Positions 33,153-46,132 are shown, numbered from the stretch's first letter. The stretch is 64,000 nt of DNA from Orychophragmus violaceus (GCA_030180135.1 CM058239.1:69447823-69511822); one strand, 5' to 3'. A program made the numbers and translations. The notes: a model not told the origin generated them from the sequence alone.

Positions 33153-35520
33153 GGTTTTCACTTGTAGATGCCTTTGAGGCTTGGTTTTATTAAGTAATTG
33201 CTACAATGTACCTGCTTTAAGCAGAGTTGTCTTTCATTTTCTTGTAAGAATTTGAATGTTTTTCGTTTTGATAAAAGACAAGTTTTGTCCTTTTGATCTT
33301 AATGAAATGATAATTGTAGCACCCTATTCAAGGAATGGGTTTTATATATTAAACCAAAGAGTGCCTAAATGTAACATAAATACCGAATTGGTTTAAATCT
33401 GATGAATTAAACCTGATTTTTCTTGGCATAAATGTTTTGGTCAAAGAGTAAGTCGGATTCAGAAACCCCATAGTTATGGACTTTTGGGCTCATTTGAATG
33501 GATATCTTATGAGACTTGAATTCTGTTTACTGGACCAAAAAGACAAAGGGCCCATCTTAGCCGAGCTAGAGAAAGGCCCAAAGGCTTATTGGAGATTAAA
33601 CATACTCATGTATGTGGTCCGATGAGCAGTAATGCCAGAGAAAATTTCCTGTACTTCATTGTCTCTACTGATTACTTCAGTGAGTGTGACTGTGTTCATT
33701 TGATGAGACACAAGTCGGAATTCTTTGACATGGTCGAAAGAGTTCCAGAATGAAGTATATAATCTGAATGACAGAAGTATTAAGACTCTGGATTAGATCA
33801 CGAGTGAGAATAATTAAGTCATTGATTGTGTGATCATCTGAATGAGTGTGAAGTCGTTTCACAGCTCATTTCTCCTGAAAACCTAGAGGTGTTTCTGTGA
33901 GAATGAATCAGATCTTATAAGAAATGATTAAAGATGAGTCACACGAATCTTCCATGATATTCTCTAAAATAGCGCTCAAGAAATATCTAAGTTTACGCTG
34001 AAATAGTTCCACCAATATCAGTTGAAAGACACCACCTAAATGTGGATTGGAATCGATCCAAATTCGTCTTTACTGAGTATTTGTAGTTGTGCTACTTCGC
34101 TGGTTGTCCTAGGGAAACCAAGGCTTGTTACTTTTACGTCCATTCTGTTTTCTAAGAAGGGAAGTTACTTTCCAAGAAGAACAGTGGGAGTAAAAGTATA
34201 ACTCGAAGAAATTCGAGAAATACAGGAGACTGCTCAACCTGTTGAGGGAGAGCAACGGATGGATTTACAGATTTCTGTAGAATCTACACCTGTAGAGCCT
34301 GAAGTTCGCAGATAAAAATGAATCAGTCACTAATCCGAGAGTGATTTCTCGTCATTAGTTGAACCTGATGATCATTGAAAGTTCGCATGATTTGATGATC
34401 ATTGAAAGCGACGAACCTGCGAAATTCAAAGAAGCGAAAGTAAGCCCGGACTCCGAAAAATTACACTGAGTGTAAGTTAGCTTCATTGATCCATTCATGG
34501 ATGGAAGCAAACATATCGGAGTTGGAATCTTCGTTCTGTTAAAGTAGTCAAGGTTTTGACTTGAACAAGAACGAAGTGGAACTATGCGTTTACTAAAAGA
34601 TAAGTGGGAGCAATATTGCATTTCTCATAGTGTATGTCGATGACATACTGATTCTCGAATATAACGTCCCAATGCTGCAGTCGGTAAAGGACTGGTTTGG
34701 GAGTTGGTTTTATGGTTGACATGGGTAAAGCCACGTAGTTCTTGGATTTTGGATCTAAAGATAGAGATCCAAAAGAGCTGGTAGGACAAAGTCAGAATTC
34801 TTAAATTGACAAAGTCCTACACGTAATCAGCAATCCAAGAAGGGTTTTATGCCAATGTCACATGGCAATTCATTAAGCAAGATACTGTGTCCTGTGATAT
34901 CTGCTGAGCTTGAATGCATGGATAGGATTCCATATGCGACGACAATTGGATCTATCATGTATGCCATGATACATACTTGTTTTGATGTTGCTTTAATGCT
35001 AAGCAAGACAAGTAAAGACCAGTCAAATCCAGCAAAGAATCACTGGATTGCCGTAAAGAATATTCTGAAGTATTTGAGGAATACTTAGGATAAGTTCTTG
35101 ATTTACGGAGAAAGTGAGGTGCTACAAGTCGATAGAGTCTGAAAGGCAATCTTCCAATAGACAAAGATAATTCCTGGTCACAGTCCGGCTATATCTTGTG
35201 TCTATCTGGCGGTGCAAGGCACTGTAGCTGACTCCATGACTTAAGCTGAACATTTCGCAGCTTGAAAAGCAGCGAAAGAGATTGTTTGGATAGAAGAGTT
35301 CATCACTGAACTTGATGTGATTCACAGCATAGATGAGGCTAGCTGCACATCAGAGGTCCAAACACCTTGAGGATAGGTATAACCTACTCCGTGAGATAAA
35401 TGACAGAGGTGTTAAGTAGATAAGCAAGTTTCATCGAATGAGAACGTTGCTAATCTATTAACGAAGCCACTCCTTATGCCTAAGCACGAGTCGCGGACTG
35501 TAGCTGTAGGATGAGTGAAA
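33153..35520 (+). pseudogene. copia-2 pol fragments (decayed)
   Basis: Scattered remains in changing frames: an integrase start near 33595-33650 (a THVCGPMS-like word), LMRHKSEFFD near 33700, a reverse transcriptase YVDD-like site near 34636 (VYVDDILIL), and an RNase H-side piece at 34849-35088 (NHWIAVKNILKYLRNT). Many stops and deletions separate them; protease C-terminus and most of reverse transcriptase are gone. Confidence 0.85.
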
Positions 35521-36342
35521 TTAAGATGTAGTCTTAATTTCAGTGGGAGGTTGTAAAGGGCTTCACTTAGTTATTTTGAATGGTTCATGTAAACATAACA
35601 TTTTATGTTTGTGAAATCTAATGATTTCTGGATTATTTTAACTGTGATATAAATAATCGTTCCAAAATGATTAATGTCACTATATATGGGCCATCGAAGT
35701 ACATGAGTAGACTTGATCCTGAAACCCCATATTTAACGAAGTGACATAAATCATAGTGTCCATAGTCGAAGGTTGTTGAAATTGGAACACCAACAACCTG
35801 TTGAGACTAGATTGTGTTGAGACTTATGACCAAGTTTCGAGGGGTCATAGATGCGCGGCATCAAAGTCGACACATAGGTATATGTAGGGGAGCATATGAC
35901 CGGACATGGCCCGCTGATGAGAACTCTGCAAGATATTAATATCTGTGTCATAAGAAGTTCTCATATACGACTATAGAGTATAGTCCTTAGACCTGAGTTC
36001 GCATGCATGTGGCTGCACATGGAGCAATGCGCTTTGATCATTGTCTAACGCTGTTTCGTAACTGGGAGCTATACGGACCTTGGTTGGGTGTATTATGAAT
36101 TGTGTAGTTCATAGTGATGGAACAAGATGGGATTTGTCCCTGCCGTTTAACGGAGGTAATATCTCTAGGCCAATCGGAGATTTGATAGCTGGTAAGAGAA
36201 TGGCCATTCCCAAACGGACTTGCCCAAGTCGTTTGCATTGTCAGTATCAAATCTGGTCCGATAAACATGGTCTGGCTATATAAGGATGACACGCATCTTG
36301 CCTTATGCCAGATCGAGATATTAAGACAAAAGGACTAGGGAA
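35521..36342 (+). other. Non-coding 3' internal region of copia-2
   Basis: Alignable by eye with the reverse complement of about 61860-62640 in copia-3 (shared words around GTTGTTAAAGTGGGACA versus GTTGTTGAAATTGGAACA), so it is a conserved part of the family, not random flank. Confidence 0.65.
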
Positions 36343-36412
36343 TGTAGGATTCCAGTACAATCGGAAGATTGTTGGGAATGTCCTTTGTAGGATTCCAGTA
36401 CAAGTGGGAGAT
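36343..36412 (+). repeat. Duplicated polypurine tract and false LTR start
   Basis: TGTAGGATTCCAGTACAA begins at 36343 and again at 36386. The first copy runs on into TGTTGGGAATGTCC at 36370 (a false LTR start); the second ends in AAGTGGGAGAT before the true LTR at 36413. Confidence 0.92.
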
Positions 36413-37102
36413 TGTTGGGAATGTCCTGAAATCTACCGTACTATCTCTAGAAAGTATGATAAATGTCGAGATCAGACATAAGTCATAAATACTGGGTGAT
36501 CATGATGACTTGCTAGAGTCCGCTCTTAATCTATAAGTTTAGGACTTATTACCAGTATTGTATGATCCCAAAGGGTCACACACCATAGCTAACGGGAAAG
36601 TTAACATGGAATGAATACGGTAAGATGCAAGGCATTTACTGTATTTGTGCAGAGAGTTGGGCCGTTAGTTTAATCACTTGGGCCCATATCGAGACAAATG
36701 ACTTGTGTCGATCGACACAAGTGTATGTGTCGGTCGACACAGTTGCGAAACCGAGACATCGGTTTAGGTTTATGACAGAGTCGATATTTATTTGTGTAGT
36801 CTTATAATTTCGACTCTAATGGTCTGCGACCTAATACCTGAGCCGTCTCTCTTCTCTCTCTGATCAATCCATTGCTTTGGTCTAGCAACCATCCCGGCTT
36901 GTAAGAGTGTGGATACTGAAGGAGGAACAGGCATCTGATCTGTTCTAGCTGATCTCATCATTACCATCCATCAATCCGCTGCAATCTGAAAGGTAATGAT
37001 CAGGTTTGGTTTTGTGATTCGTTCTACAAGAACCTAGATCTGAGTTATATGTGCTAGGTTGCAATCTGTTAATTGAACCATGAACACACATATAATCCTA
37101 CA
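36413..37102 (+). repeat. 3' LTR of copia-2
   Basis: 690 bp, no difference seen from the 5' LTR; palindromes at 36701-36722 and 36727-36740. Confidence 0.96.
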
Positions 37103-37107
37103 ACTAC

Positions 37108-39440
37108 TACTAAGCCACAAGCCATAAAACAGACTGCATCAAACTATTTTGAGAACTTCCTCAAGGATAATTCAGCGGCTCAAAGCTTGGATAGCTTTCC
37201 GATACCTACAGACCTCCTTGATTATCGATGCTCAGCACACACTGCTGCTCTCCTTGTTCACCCAATCTCCGAAGCAGAAATAAAGAATGAGCTATTTTCC
37301 ATGCCACCAAGCAAGGCGCCTGGTCCAGATGGGTTCCCGGTTGAGTTTTATAAATCTGCCTGGGGTATTATAAGAAATGACTTCATAGTAGCTGTACAAT
37401 CGTTCTTCTCATATGGCTTCCTTCCGTGGGGTGTTAATGAAACTATACTTTCTCTAATCCCAAAGAAAGAATAATGAACCAATGAAATACTATCGCCCTA
37501 TCTCTTGTTGCAACATCCTTTACAAGGTGATCTCGAAAATCTTAGTGAATCGTATCAAAGTGTTCCTCCTTGATCTGATTGATTCGAATCAATGTGCCTT
37601 TATCAAATGAAGGCTCTTATTGGAGAATGTGCTTCTAGATACGGAACTCGTGAAAGATTACCATAAGGAAAAAATTGAGCCACAAAGTGTTATGAAGCTT
37701 GATATCTCAAAATCATTTGACAGTGTGCGTTGGTCTTTCATCACAGAAAAACTTCGTGCAATTGCTATATCGGATCAATTCATTCACTGGATACATGTCT
37801 GCCTATCTACATCTGCATTGTTTGTCTCAGTAAACAGAGAATTTGAAGGTTTTTTTTGGGAGTGAGCGTGGTTTGAGACATGGATGTGCCTTATCTCTGT
37901 ATCTCTTTGTGATTGGTATCAATGTCATATCCAAGCTTCTTAACCATTCAGTAGTATCAGGACATGTGGGATTTCATCCAAATTGTAAAGAGGTAAACCT
38001 TACCCATAGAAGCTTTGCAGATGATGTCATTGTGTTCACAGAAGGCTCTCCTACCTCATTCCATGGAATTTTCAATGTGTTAGATGAGTTCGATAGGCTG
38101 TCAGGACTGACCTCAAACCCGGAAAAATCCTCAATCTTAATGGCTGGTAGAATCTCTCAGTCCTTTATAAACAAAATACATCAGCTCGTTATTCATGAGG
38201 ACACCCTTCCTGTATGCTATCTTGGACTCACTCTCACCACCAAGTGTATGTTTCATGCTGACTATGAACCTCTCGTTGACAAGATATCCTAGTCAAGCTT
38301 GGCTCTCTCTTATGATGTAAGACTACAACTGATCAAGTCTGTTATTTGTAGCATCACCAACTTATGGTGTTCAGTATTCTTCCATCCAAAGCGCTTCCTC
38401 GACACTAAAGAAGGAATGGGCAGTGCATTTCTTTTGTCTGGAAATCCGAACACAGTGCATAAGGAAAATGTAGCATGGGTTTAACTGTGCATACCAAAAA
38501 CGGAAGGTGGTCTTGGCCTTAGACGACTTTGTGATACTGCTCGGGTCTTCTCCCTAAGCTTGATATGGCGACTGGTCACTAATTCAGGATAACCCTGGGT
38601 TGCATGGACTAACATATCTCCTCTGCCATCGCTTTTTTGGGACGTAAATGAACGATATGGTGGGTCATAGATTTTAGGAAAACTCCTAAAGCTCAGAGAC
38701 CTATCTGCATCCTTCTTCCGCTCAGACATTGGAAATGGTAATCACGCTCTATTTTGGTTTGACAACTAGACTGATATGGGGAAAATAATTTATATTGCAA
38801 GAGAAGCTCGTACTCGGACCCTTGGTGTCAGACGTTATGCAACAATCGCGGATGCTGCATCTTCTGAAAAGTGGAACATTTGTCGATGTCATGGCTATCA
38901 TTTACGAGCGATGATAGCTCGCATCAACTCTGTTTCGCCACTTGTAGATGACGAAAACGATGACTGCTTGTTTTGGCACCATGGGGAAGATGAGTACAAG
39001 CCCATTTTCTCCTCATCAAAGACATGGAATTAACTTCGCGGCTACCATGAACTTGTTCAATGGAGTAAGATAGTTTGGTTTTCTCAAGCCATACCACGCT
39101 ACTGTTTTATTACTTGGCTAGCTTTCAAGGATCGCTTATCCACCGCAAACCGAAGGCGTTCATGGGGTCTTACACAGATATGTCTACTGTGTGTGGAACC
39201 AAACGAAAAGCGAGATCATCTATTCTTTTCTTGCCCTTTCTCTTTATGATCTTCTTTGATCTAGTTGTATACATTATTAGAGCTCAGGTTAATCCCGACT
39301 GGGAGATCATTTTCACATCGCTCTTAGCCTCACGACGCTCAGCCATTGACCAATGTCTACTTCGCCTGGCCTTTCAAACCACCATCCACACCATATGGGG
39401 TGAACGAAATGGCAGAAGACACAATCTACAAGTTCAATAA
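37108..39440 (+). pseudogene. LINE ORF2 reverse transcriptase and C-terminal region
   Basis: Reverse transcriptase motifs in order: APGPDGFPVEFYK (about 37314-37350), MKLDISKSFDSVRW (near 37690), RGLRHGCALS (near 37870) and the catalytic FADD at 38014-38025. A C-terminal zinc-binding region of plant LINEs seems to follow to about 39440, ending near TIWGERNGRRH. Frames change at least near 37470, 37610, 37860 and 38290, so the gene is dead. The enzyme copies LINE RNA at a nicked target. Confidence 0.9.
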
Positions 39441-39910
39441 ACTACTCAGATAGTTGGTTTTTTGATAAAACAATCGGGAATTGCATCACTTCCCTGTGAC
39501 ATCGGAAACCAGTGTTTTATAGTGAAATGATGCAGTGACAGCTGGCGCGACTAGTCTGATTTTTATTACATAATTGTAACACGTATACTCACGTGATCTT
39601 CGCTACACATTTGTTAATCTTGTAAACAGTTTTTTTTTTGTTGATAAATAAATTTAACATTTCAACAAAAAAAACAAAACAAAAATAAACATAAAAAATA
39701 TAATCGTTAGGACGGGTTAGAATTTTAATTATAAAACCGTAGATGGAATCCAACTGAAAAAACATAAACTTGGTTATTGCAAAAATATTCGAAACAAAAA
39801 TATCCAAATAATAAAAATAAAACTAAATCAAATGTATAAACCACATTATTTAAAATTATAAAATCAAAACAAAACAATTCTAATCTAAACTTAACGCGGA
39901 TCAACTCTAG
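39441..39910 (+). mobile_element. Helitron-like 3' end remnant
   Basis: The AT-rich region ends TTAACGCGGATCAACTCTAG followed by TT, resembling the Helitron terminus at 21257 but with a broken hairpin. The left limit is unknown; 39441 is only the end of the LINE. Confidence 0.35.
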
Positions 39911-40690
39911 TTACTTCTTAAAACAAACACAAGACTGAAAAGTAAACTTTTATACAACAATGTTTCTACTAAAACATTATGTAAGGTTAACATGATTAAA
40001 ACAAAAAATCACTATGCTTTATTTAAGGTTATCTTTTATTGCGCCTACCAAATAATTTAAGCCTTTAAAAAACCTACAAAATATTTAAAGCCTTTAAAAA
40101 AACCTACAAAATATTTATTATAGTGTTACGTGTGAAAAGAATCCAAGATAAATTCATTGCATATACATTACTTACTTATTTTAATATTCTATTAAATTCT
40201 TTTATATAGAAAAGAGGATTTTAATAAGATTTGGTTTCTTGGTTGGACTTAGTTATGGGCCGATTTTGAGACCCGGCTAGAAAAAAAACTCCATACAATT
40301 TTAGTTAGGCTCAAGAAAAACAAGAGGCCGGATCAAAACTCTGTGCACTTTGATTTGGGTTATAATCAAGAAGCAATATGTACTTCCTTTATGGCTTAGA
40401 AAAAAAGATAAATTTGTTAATTTGGGAGCCACCATTGGGCTGAGCATGAAAAAAGAATCTTTCACAACATCCAATGTTATATGATAATTCTTGTGGGAAA
40501 ATAGATAACTTCGGAGCCACCCTTGGAGCTAATTGGAGAGTTCTCTCTCCCATTTAGCAGCCACATGTTATTTTTTCATTTCATTATTGGGCCTTTCACG
40601 ATTTACTTCACTAAGGTCAAGCCCACTATGAAGACATCAAAGCCCTAATCATAAGTAGTTTGAGAAGGACCCAAGAGACAGAAGAGAGAG
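39911..40690. other. Upstream region of the ATP synthase pseudogene
   Basis: No repeat element recognised. The part 40600-40690 may be the old promoter and 5' untranslated region of the pseudogene. Confidence 0.4.
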
Positions 40691-40738
40691 ATGAGGTTGT
40701 TCGATTCATGGGCGGTGTTGTCCGTTTCTCACTTATTC

Positions 40739-41110
40739 TGATAGGCTACATGTACCTCTTGCGTACGTAAGGAGGAAGAAGAGAATGGCAAGAAAGGAGG
40801 CTAGAGGGAAGGCAGCTCAAAGTGGCTGAAGAGATACAATGAAGAAGATGAAGTATGAAGACTTTGTTGGTGAGAGAGGGTCTTAAATAATAATAATAAG
40901 TAGTACTCTTAGTCAGTACGTTGTCGTTTAACTCTGCTGGATCTTATATCATTTCTATATGTTTAGGAATGTCTTTTATCGAAACATTTACAATATTTTC
41001 CTATCTCTTATCATCTGCTCTCTCTCTAAATATGTTCTTATCTCCTTCTTGCTCTCTTTATCTCCCTCCATTCTACGATCCTGCTACACTCTTCCATATC
41101 CATCCTATCA
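40739..41110 (+). repeat. 5' LTR of the plus-strand chromovirus
   Basis: 372 bp, TGATAGGCTACATG to CCATCCTATCA. It carries a short (TAA) run at 40886-40899. Confidence 0.92.
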
Positions 41111-41111
41111 G

Positions 41112-41123
41112 TGGTATCAGAGA
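41112..41123 (+). other. Primer binding site of the plus-strand chromovirus
   Basis: TGGTATCAGAGA, one base after the LTR; last base differs from the tRNA-iMet complement. Confidence 0.85.
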
Positions 41124-41130
41124 TAGAGAA

Positions 41131-44100
41131 ATGGCTTCTAAGCCAGATCCGACCAAGCTGTAGAAGACTCTGGGTGCAGAAATCACCAAGATCAATACGA
41201 TGTACTCTGATCTACAGAAATAATTGACTGAGCTTCAACGAACCTCCTCTGAAACAAACCAACATTTAGAGCAGATGATGGAGATGATGAAAGCTGGTTT
41301 CTTTGGTACCAAATCTTGAGAAGAAACACCTGCAGCCACAGTGGGTCTCAGCCCACAGATGGCAGATCCAACTCTCAGAGCTCCTGAAAAGGCAAAACGA
41401 GAAAGGATCATACCACTTCCTCCCATCGCTATTCCGTTTCGCACTTTGAAGGCTACCCAAAATCAGGCTCAAGTCGAATACACTGGTCAATCTTCGGGAA
41501 CAAATAACGGAGAACAAATAATACTCTCGTATGGAGCTAAGGTTGATTCACCAGGTAAAAATCTAGATCTCCCTATGTATGATGGGCAAAACCCAAACGA
41601 TTGAGTTTTTAGAGTGGAAAATGCTTCCCTGTAAACACAACACCAGAAGAGGAGAAACTGAACCTCGCCTTAGCTTTTTTGACTGGTTGCGCAGTTACTT
41701 GGTTACGGTTCACTCATGATCGAGAAGATCTAAAGGATTGGAGGGATTTCAAGGACAAACTAAAGAAATAATTTTTCCCAGTCGTGGTGGAACGATTCTG
41801 GGTAAATTGATGAGACATCGGCAGAAGGTCACACAGGCGGAATATCATCAGTACTTTGAAGAACTATCTGTTGAGGTGCCCCATGTGACGATTGATTTAT
41901 TGGAGGAGATGTTCCTCAATGGTATGCAGAAAAGTCTACGAGAAAAAGTGGTCAGATATTGACCTATGGTATGGACGAGATAGTGGATACTGCCAATCTA
42001 ACCGTAGATCAGGAAAATGAGAAGCTGAGTTTTCAATATTGAAACTTCCCTCAGGAAAACTCCGTACATTTGCTGCAGAAGACACCTTCATACAATCTCA
42101 AGAAGAGAAGATAAATTAATCCTCCGCGTAGGTCTTCGACGTAGGTAAAGATACTCGAAGGTCTCAAGGTAATCCTGATTCGCCGAGACACAACCCAAAT
42201 CCCTGTCGTTCTTGTGGGGAGAGGTTTTCTCAGGGATTAGATGCATAACTCAACGGAAATGTTTGGAAGTTGAGGAAGATGAAGAAGATGACGCATCTAC
42301 CGAATATGATAACAAGGATGATGATGTTCCACCAAATAAAAGGAAGGAAGATAACCATGAATTGCTTAGTGTCTCACTAAAGTATATGGTAGGCATCTCC
42401 TTTGAGCGTTCGATGCGGTTACGAGGTACAATTTTGAACAAGGAGGTCATAATACATATTGACTCGGGCACCACGAGTAATTTTATATCAACCAGTTGGG
42501 TATGACTGTTGAAGAGACCAAAGATTTTGGGGTTGATTTTGGTAATGTGGATGTCATAACCGGTCGTGGCAAGTGTTTTGGGGTGCTTCTAGAGGTACAA
42601 GGCATTTACATCGTGGAAGACTTTTTATTGTTTTAGTTGGGGACTACTGATGTTGTGTTAGACTATTCTTGATTAGCTACACTTTGGAAGACGAGAATCA
42701 ATTGGGGATTACATTGACTCAGTTACATGATTCAAGATCAGTGGGTTTCTGTCTTAAGTGATCCTGAGCTTATTCAAGCTCAAGTATCTTTAAGTTCTTT
42801 GGAAGGATTGTGGTAGGAAGGTGAGTGGGTACTAAAATTGACTGAGCTATTTGAGTCCTCTAACACGCTGAGTCCAAACTACATTTTTTGTGAACTCAAG
42901 GAGCTTCTCAAGCATTTTAATCATGTCTTCAGAATGCTAAAAGGTCTACCTCATACTCGAGCTTGTGAGCTCGCTATCACACTTCTACCGAGTACTGCTC
43001 CTATTAATATGCAACCCTATTGCTATTCCCACACACAAAAATGGGATTGAGAAACTCATCAAGGAAATGATGGAAGCAAAGATTATCTGGCCAAGTGTTA
43101 GTCTTTACTCAATTCTGGTGATTCTCGTTAAGAAGAAAGATGGAGGATATCGTTTTTGAGTTGATTACCGAGCTTTCAATAAAGCCACTATACCGGATCG
43201 TTACCCAATACCTATCATCAAGGAGCTCTTGGATGAATTGCAAGGAGTTATTGTCTTTTACAAACTCGATCTCAAATCAGATTATCATCATATTTGGGTT
43301 AAAGGTAAGGACATTGAGAAGACTGCTTTTCGCACGCATCAATGGAATTATGAGTTTATGGTGATGCCTTTTGGCTTATCAAATGCCCTGGTGACTTTTC
43401 AATCTATGATGCATCAGATTTTTTAGAAGCAGTTGAGGAAGTTCGTGTTAGTGTTCTTTGATGATATCTTGGTCTGAAATCCCAACTTACAAGCTCACTT
43501 ACATCACTTAGAAACAGTTCTGCGCATTTTAGCACTACACAAGTTCTATGGGAATGAAAAGATGTGCTCCTTTGGTCAATCTGAAGTATCATATCTGGGA
43601 CATGTTATCTCGGCCAGTGGAGTTTCTGCAGACCTGGAAAAGATTGCTGCTATATAGAAATGGCATGAGCCAAAGAATGTCACAGAACTTCGGGGATTCC
43701 TTGGCCTCACTGGTTATTATCGCTGATTCGTCCATGATTATGGTTGGAAAGCTATGTTGTTGACTGAATTTTTAAAGAAAAACGGTTTCTACTGGTCTGA
43801 GGAAGCTACTCAGGCATTACGGATTCTGAAAGCAGCTATGATGAAGCTACCAATATTGATCCTACCGGACTTCTCACTGCCTTTTATTATTGAAACTGAC
43901 GCATCATGTACAGGGATGAGGGCTGTCTTATCGCAGAATGGTAGACATATAGCATTTATAAGCAAATGATTCTCTACAAAAGGACGAGTGAAAACATTTT
44001 ATGAAAGAGATTTGCTCGCGATTGTATTTACAGTAACCAAATAGCGTCATTACCTCATGGGAAATAAGGTCATCATCCAGACTGACCAGAGGAGTTTGAA

Positions 44101-45708
44101 GTATCTATTGGATCAGAAAGTTGTACGTGTTGAGCAACACAAGTAGGCAGCCAAGTTTTTTGGGATAAAATACATAACTGAGTATAAACTTGGTAAAGAG
44201 AATAAGGTCGTGGATGCCTTATAAAGGATGCCGCTAGTGGAGGAGTACAAAGAATTACCTTTTATGGCACCTTTGTCTCTCCACAAAGATGAACTCGTTC
44301 TGCAAGTTGAAGCTGATCTTGACTTGCAGTAAATCATTAAATCTGTTCAGGAAGGGGACACCAATGCAATAGAGTATTAGTTCAGAGATGGTTTATTGTT
44401 CAAAGGCAATATATTAGTGGTACCATCATGTTCTCCATTTTCCATGTTTTACTCGATCAGTTTCATTCTAGCTCTATTGGTGGTTATGAGGGTTCTTTGA
44501 AAACATCCAAACGACTGTCCTGGGAAGTTTTTGGAAAGGAATGAGGAAAGATGTGGTGGCTTATATCAAGGACTGTCAGGTTTGTCAAAATAACAAGTAC
44601 TCAACGTTGTCTCCTGCTAGTTTGTTGTCTCCACTGTCGAATTATACTCATGTTTGGTCTGATATAAGTTTAGATTTCATCGAGAGCCTTCATATTTCCA
44701 ATGGATCGCTTCACCAAGTATTCTCACCTTCTTCCTCTTAAACATCCCTTTACTGCAAAAACCGTGGCTGATGTTTTCATAAGAGAGGTCGTACGGCTCC
44801 ATGGATATCCTTTTACAATGGTTTCAGACCGTAATCGAGTTTTTGACAACTAGTTCTGGACTTCCTTGTTCTCTCTCCCAAGGTTCAATGCTGCATAAAA
44901 GCACTCCTTACCATTCACAGAAGAATGAGCAGAACGAAGTAGTCAACATGTGCGTTGAAACGTATATGCGCTGTTTTTCAGGCTCAAAACCAACTTTACG
45001 TTCCGAATGGCTTCATTGGGCGGAGCAATTGTATAACACATCGTATAGCTCTTCCTTAGAATCGACGCCTTTCAAGGTTTTGTATAGGAAGAGACCCACC
45101 TAAGATCTTGAGGTATGGTGACCTCCCAACTTCCAACGCAGAGGGAGAGACGATGATCCATGACAAGGATAGTTTATTACAAGAGATGTGTGGGATCTTT
45201 AAAGCGGCTCAAAAACGGATGAAGGTAGCTGCTGGCAAACATCGCAGGGATGTTGAGTATAAGGTTGGTGATTGGGTATTTCTGAAATTACGCTCCTACC
45301 GGCAGCTCACGGTGGCTCAACGCCGGAACGAGAAGCTTTCCCCTTAGTATTTTGGTCCCTATGAGATCACGGCTAAGATTGGCAAAGTTGCATACAAACT
45401 AGACTTGCTTTCCCATAGTCAAATCCACCTCGTGTTTCACGTGTCCCAACTAAAGAAAGCGGCTCCTGATACGGAGAAGGTACAAGAGAAACCTTTGATT
45501 ATGTCGTCGACACTTGATCGGGCCATTGAACCAGAAGATGTGACTGCAATCCGCATCTCTGAGGGTGATGGGATCCCAGAGGTGTTGATCTGTTGGAAAG
45601 GGCTACCGCATTTGGAATCTTCTTGGGAACCCATTGATAGGATCACAAAGCAATACCCTTTGTTTTAGCTTGAGGACAAGCTGAATTCTCTTCGAGGGGA
45701 GGGTGTAT
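41131..45708 (+). pseudogene. Chromovirus Gag-Pol (broken)
   Basis: Begins ATG at 41131 with a stop ten codons later. Recognised in order: gag (to about 42110), a zinc-knuckle-like CRSCGERF near 42210, protease with an intact active-site word HIDSGTTSNFIS (about 42455-42490), reverse transcriptase (pieces 42838-43640, including KLDLKSDYHH near 43260 and MPFGLSNA near 43365), RNase H (ETDASCTGMRAVLSQNG near 43890), integrase zinc region and core (CQVCQNNKYS near 44575; HKSTPYHSQKNEQNEVVN near 44900), the YKVGDWVFLKLR tail (near 45260) and a chromodomain (EVLICWKGLPHLESSWEP, near 45580-45635). Many stops and shifts; dead. The chromodomain in intact relatives steers insertion to heterochromatin. 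Confidence 0.9.
45694..45708 (+). other. Polypurine tract of the plus-strand chromovirus
   Basis: GAGGGGAGGGTGTAT directly before TGATTGGCTACA. Confidence 0.8.
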
Positions 45709-45855
45709 TGATTGGCTACATCTACCTCTTGCGTACATAAAGAGGAAGAAGAGAATGGCAGGAAAGGAGGCTAGAGGGAAGGAAACTCAAAGTGGCTGAA
45801 GAGATACAATGAAGAAGATGAAATATGAAGAATCTGTTGGTGATATAGAGTCTTA

Positions 45856-45926
<71 letters not shown>

Positions 45927-46132
45927 GTAGTACTCTTAGTCGGTACGCTGTCGTTTAACTCTGTTGGATGTTATATTTATCCAATTGTTTGGGAATGTCT
46001 TTTATCGAAACATTTACAATATTTTTCTCTCTTATCCTCTTCTCTTTCTAAATATGTTCTTATATCCTTCTTTCTATCTGCATATCCCTCCTTTCTACGA
46101 TTCTGCTACACTCTTCCATATCCATCCTATAA
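45709..46132 (+). repeat. 3' LTR of the plus-strand chromovirus
   Basis: 424 bp, ends CCATCCTATAA where the 5' LTR has CCTATCA. Longer than the 5' LTR mainly because of the (TAA)n expansion. Confidence 0.9.
45856..45926 (+). repeat. (TAA)n microsatellite, about 24 units
   Basis: A perfect trinucleotide run inside the 3' LTR; the matching site in the 5' LTR has four or five units. Confidence 0.97.

Larger units (their letters stand above)
29868..37102 (+). mobile_element. Ty1/copia element copia-2, young LTRs, intact gag, dead pol
   Basis: 7235 bp with two 690-bp LTRs in which I see no difference, and a perfect 5-bp target duplication ACTAC (29863-29867 and 37103-37107). It has a primer site, a long leader with TCGATCGA palindromes, an open gag frame, scattered pol fragments with many stops and deletions, about 0.8 kb of non-coding sequence and a duplicated polypurine-tract/LTR junction. 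Pristine ends around a badly decayed pol suggest that this copy was made with enzymes from another element. Confidence 0.96.
29380..39440 (+). mobile_element. LINE (non-LTR retrotransposon), ORF2 relic, split by copia-2
   Basis: Two parts (29380-29867 and 37108-39440) read as one LINE ORF2 once copia-2 is removed: the frame passes through the ACTAC target site. The left part holds the region after the endonuclease (NKRPFKFFGFLADHPD near 29416). The right part holds the reverse transcriptase and the trailing zinc-binding region. No poly-A tail was recognised. Confidence 0.88.
40739..46132 (+). mobile_element. Decayed Ty3/gypsy chromovirus (Reina-like), plus strand
   Basis: 5394 bp with short LTRs (372 and 424 bp), primer site, gag, protease, reverse transcriptase, RNase H, integrase and a C-terminal chromodomain. 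Size, short LTRs and chromodomain fit the Reina clade (inference). The frame is broken by many stops. Confidence 0.92.
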
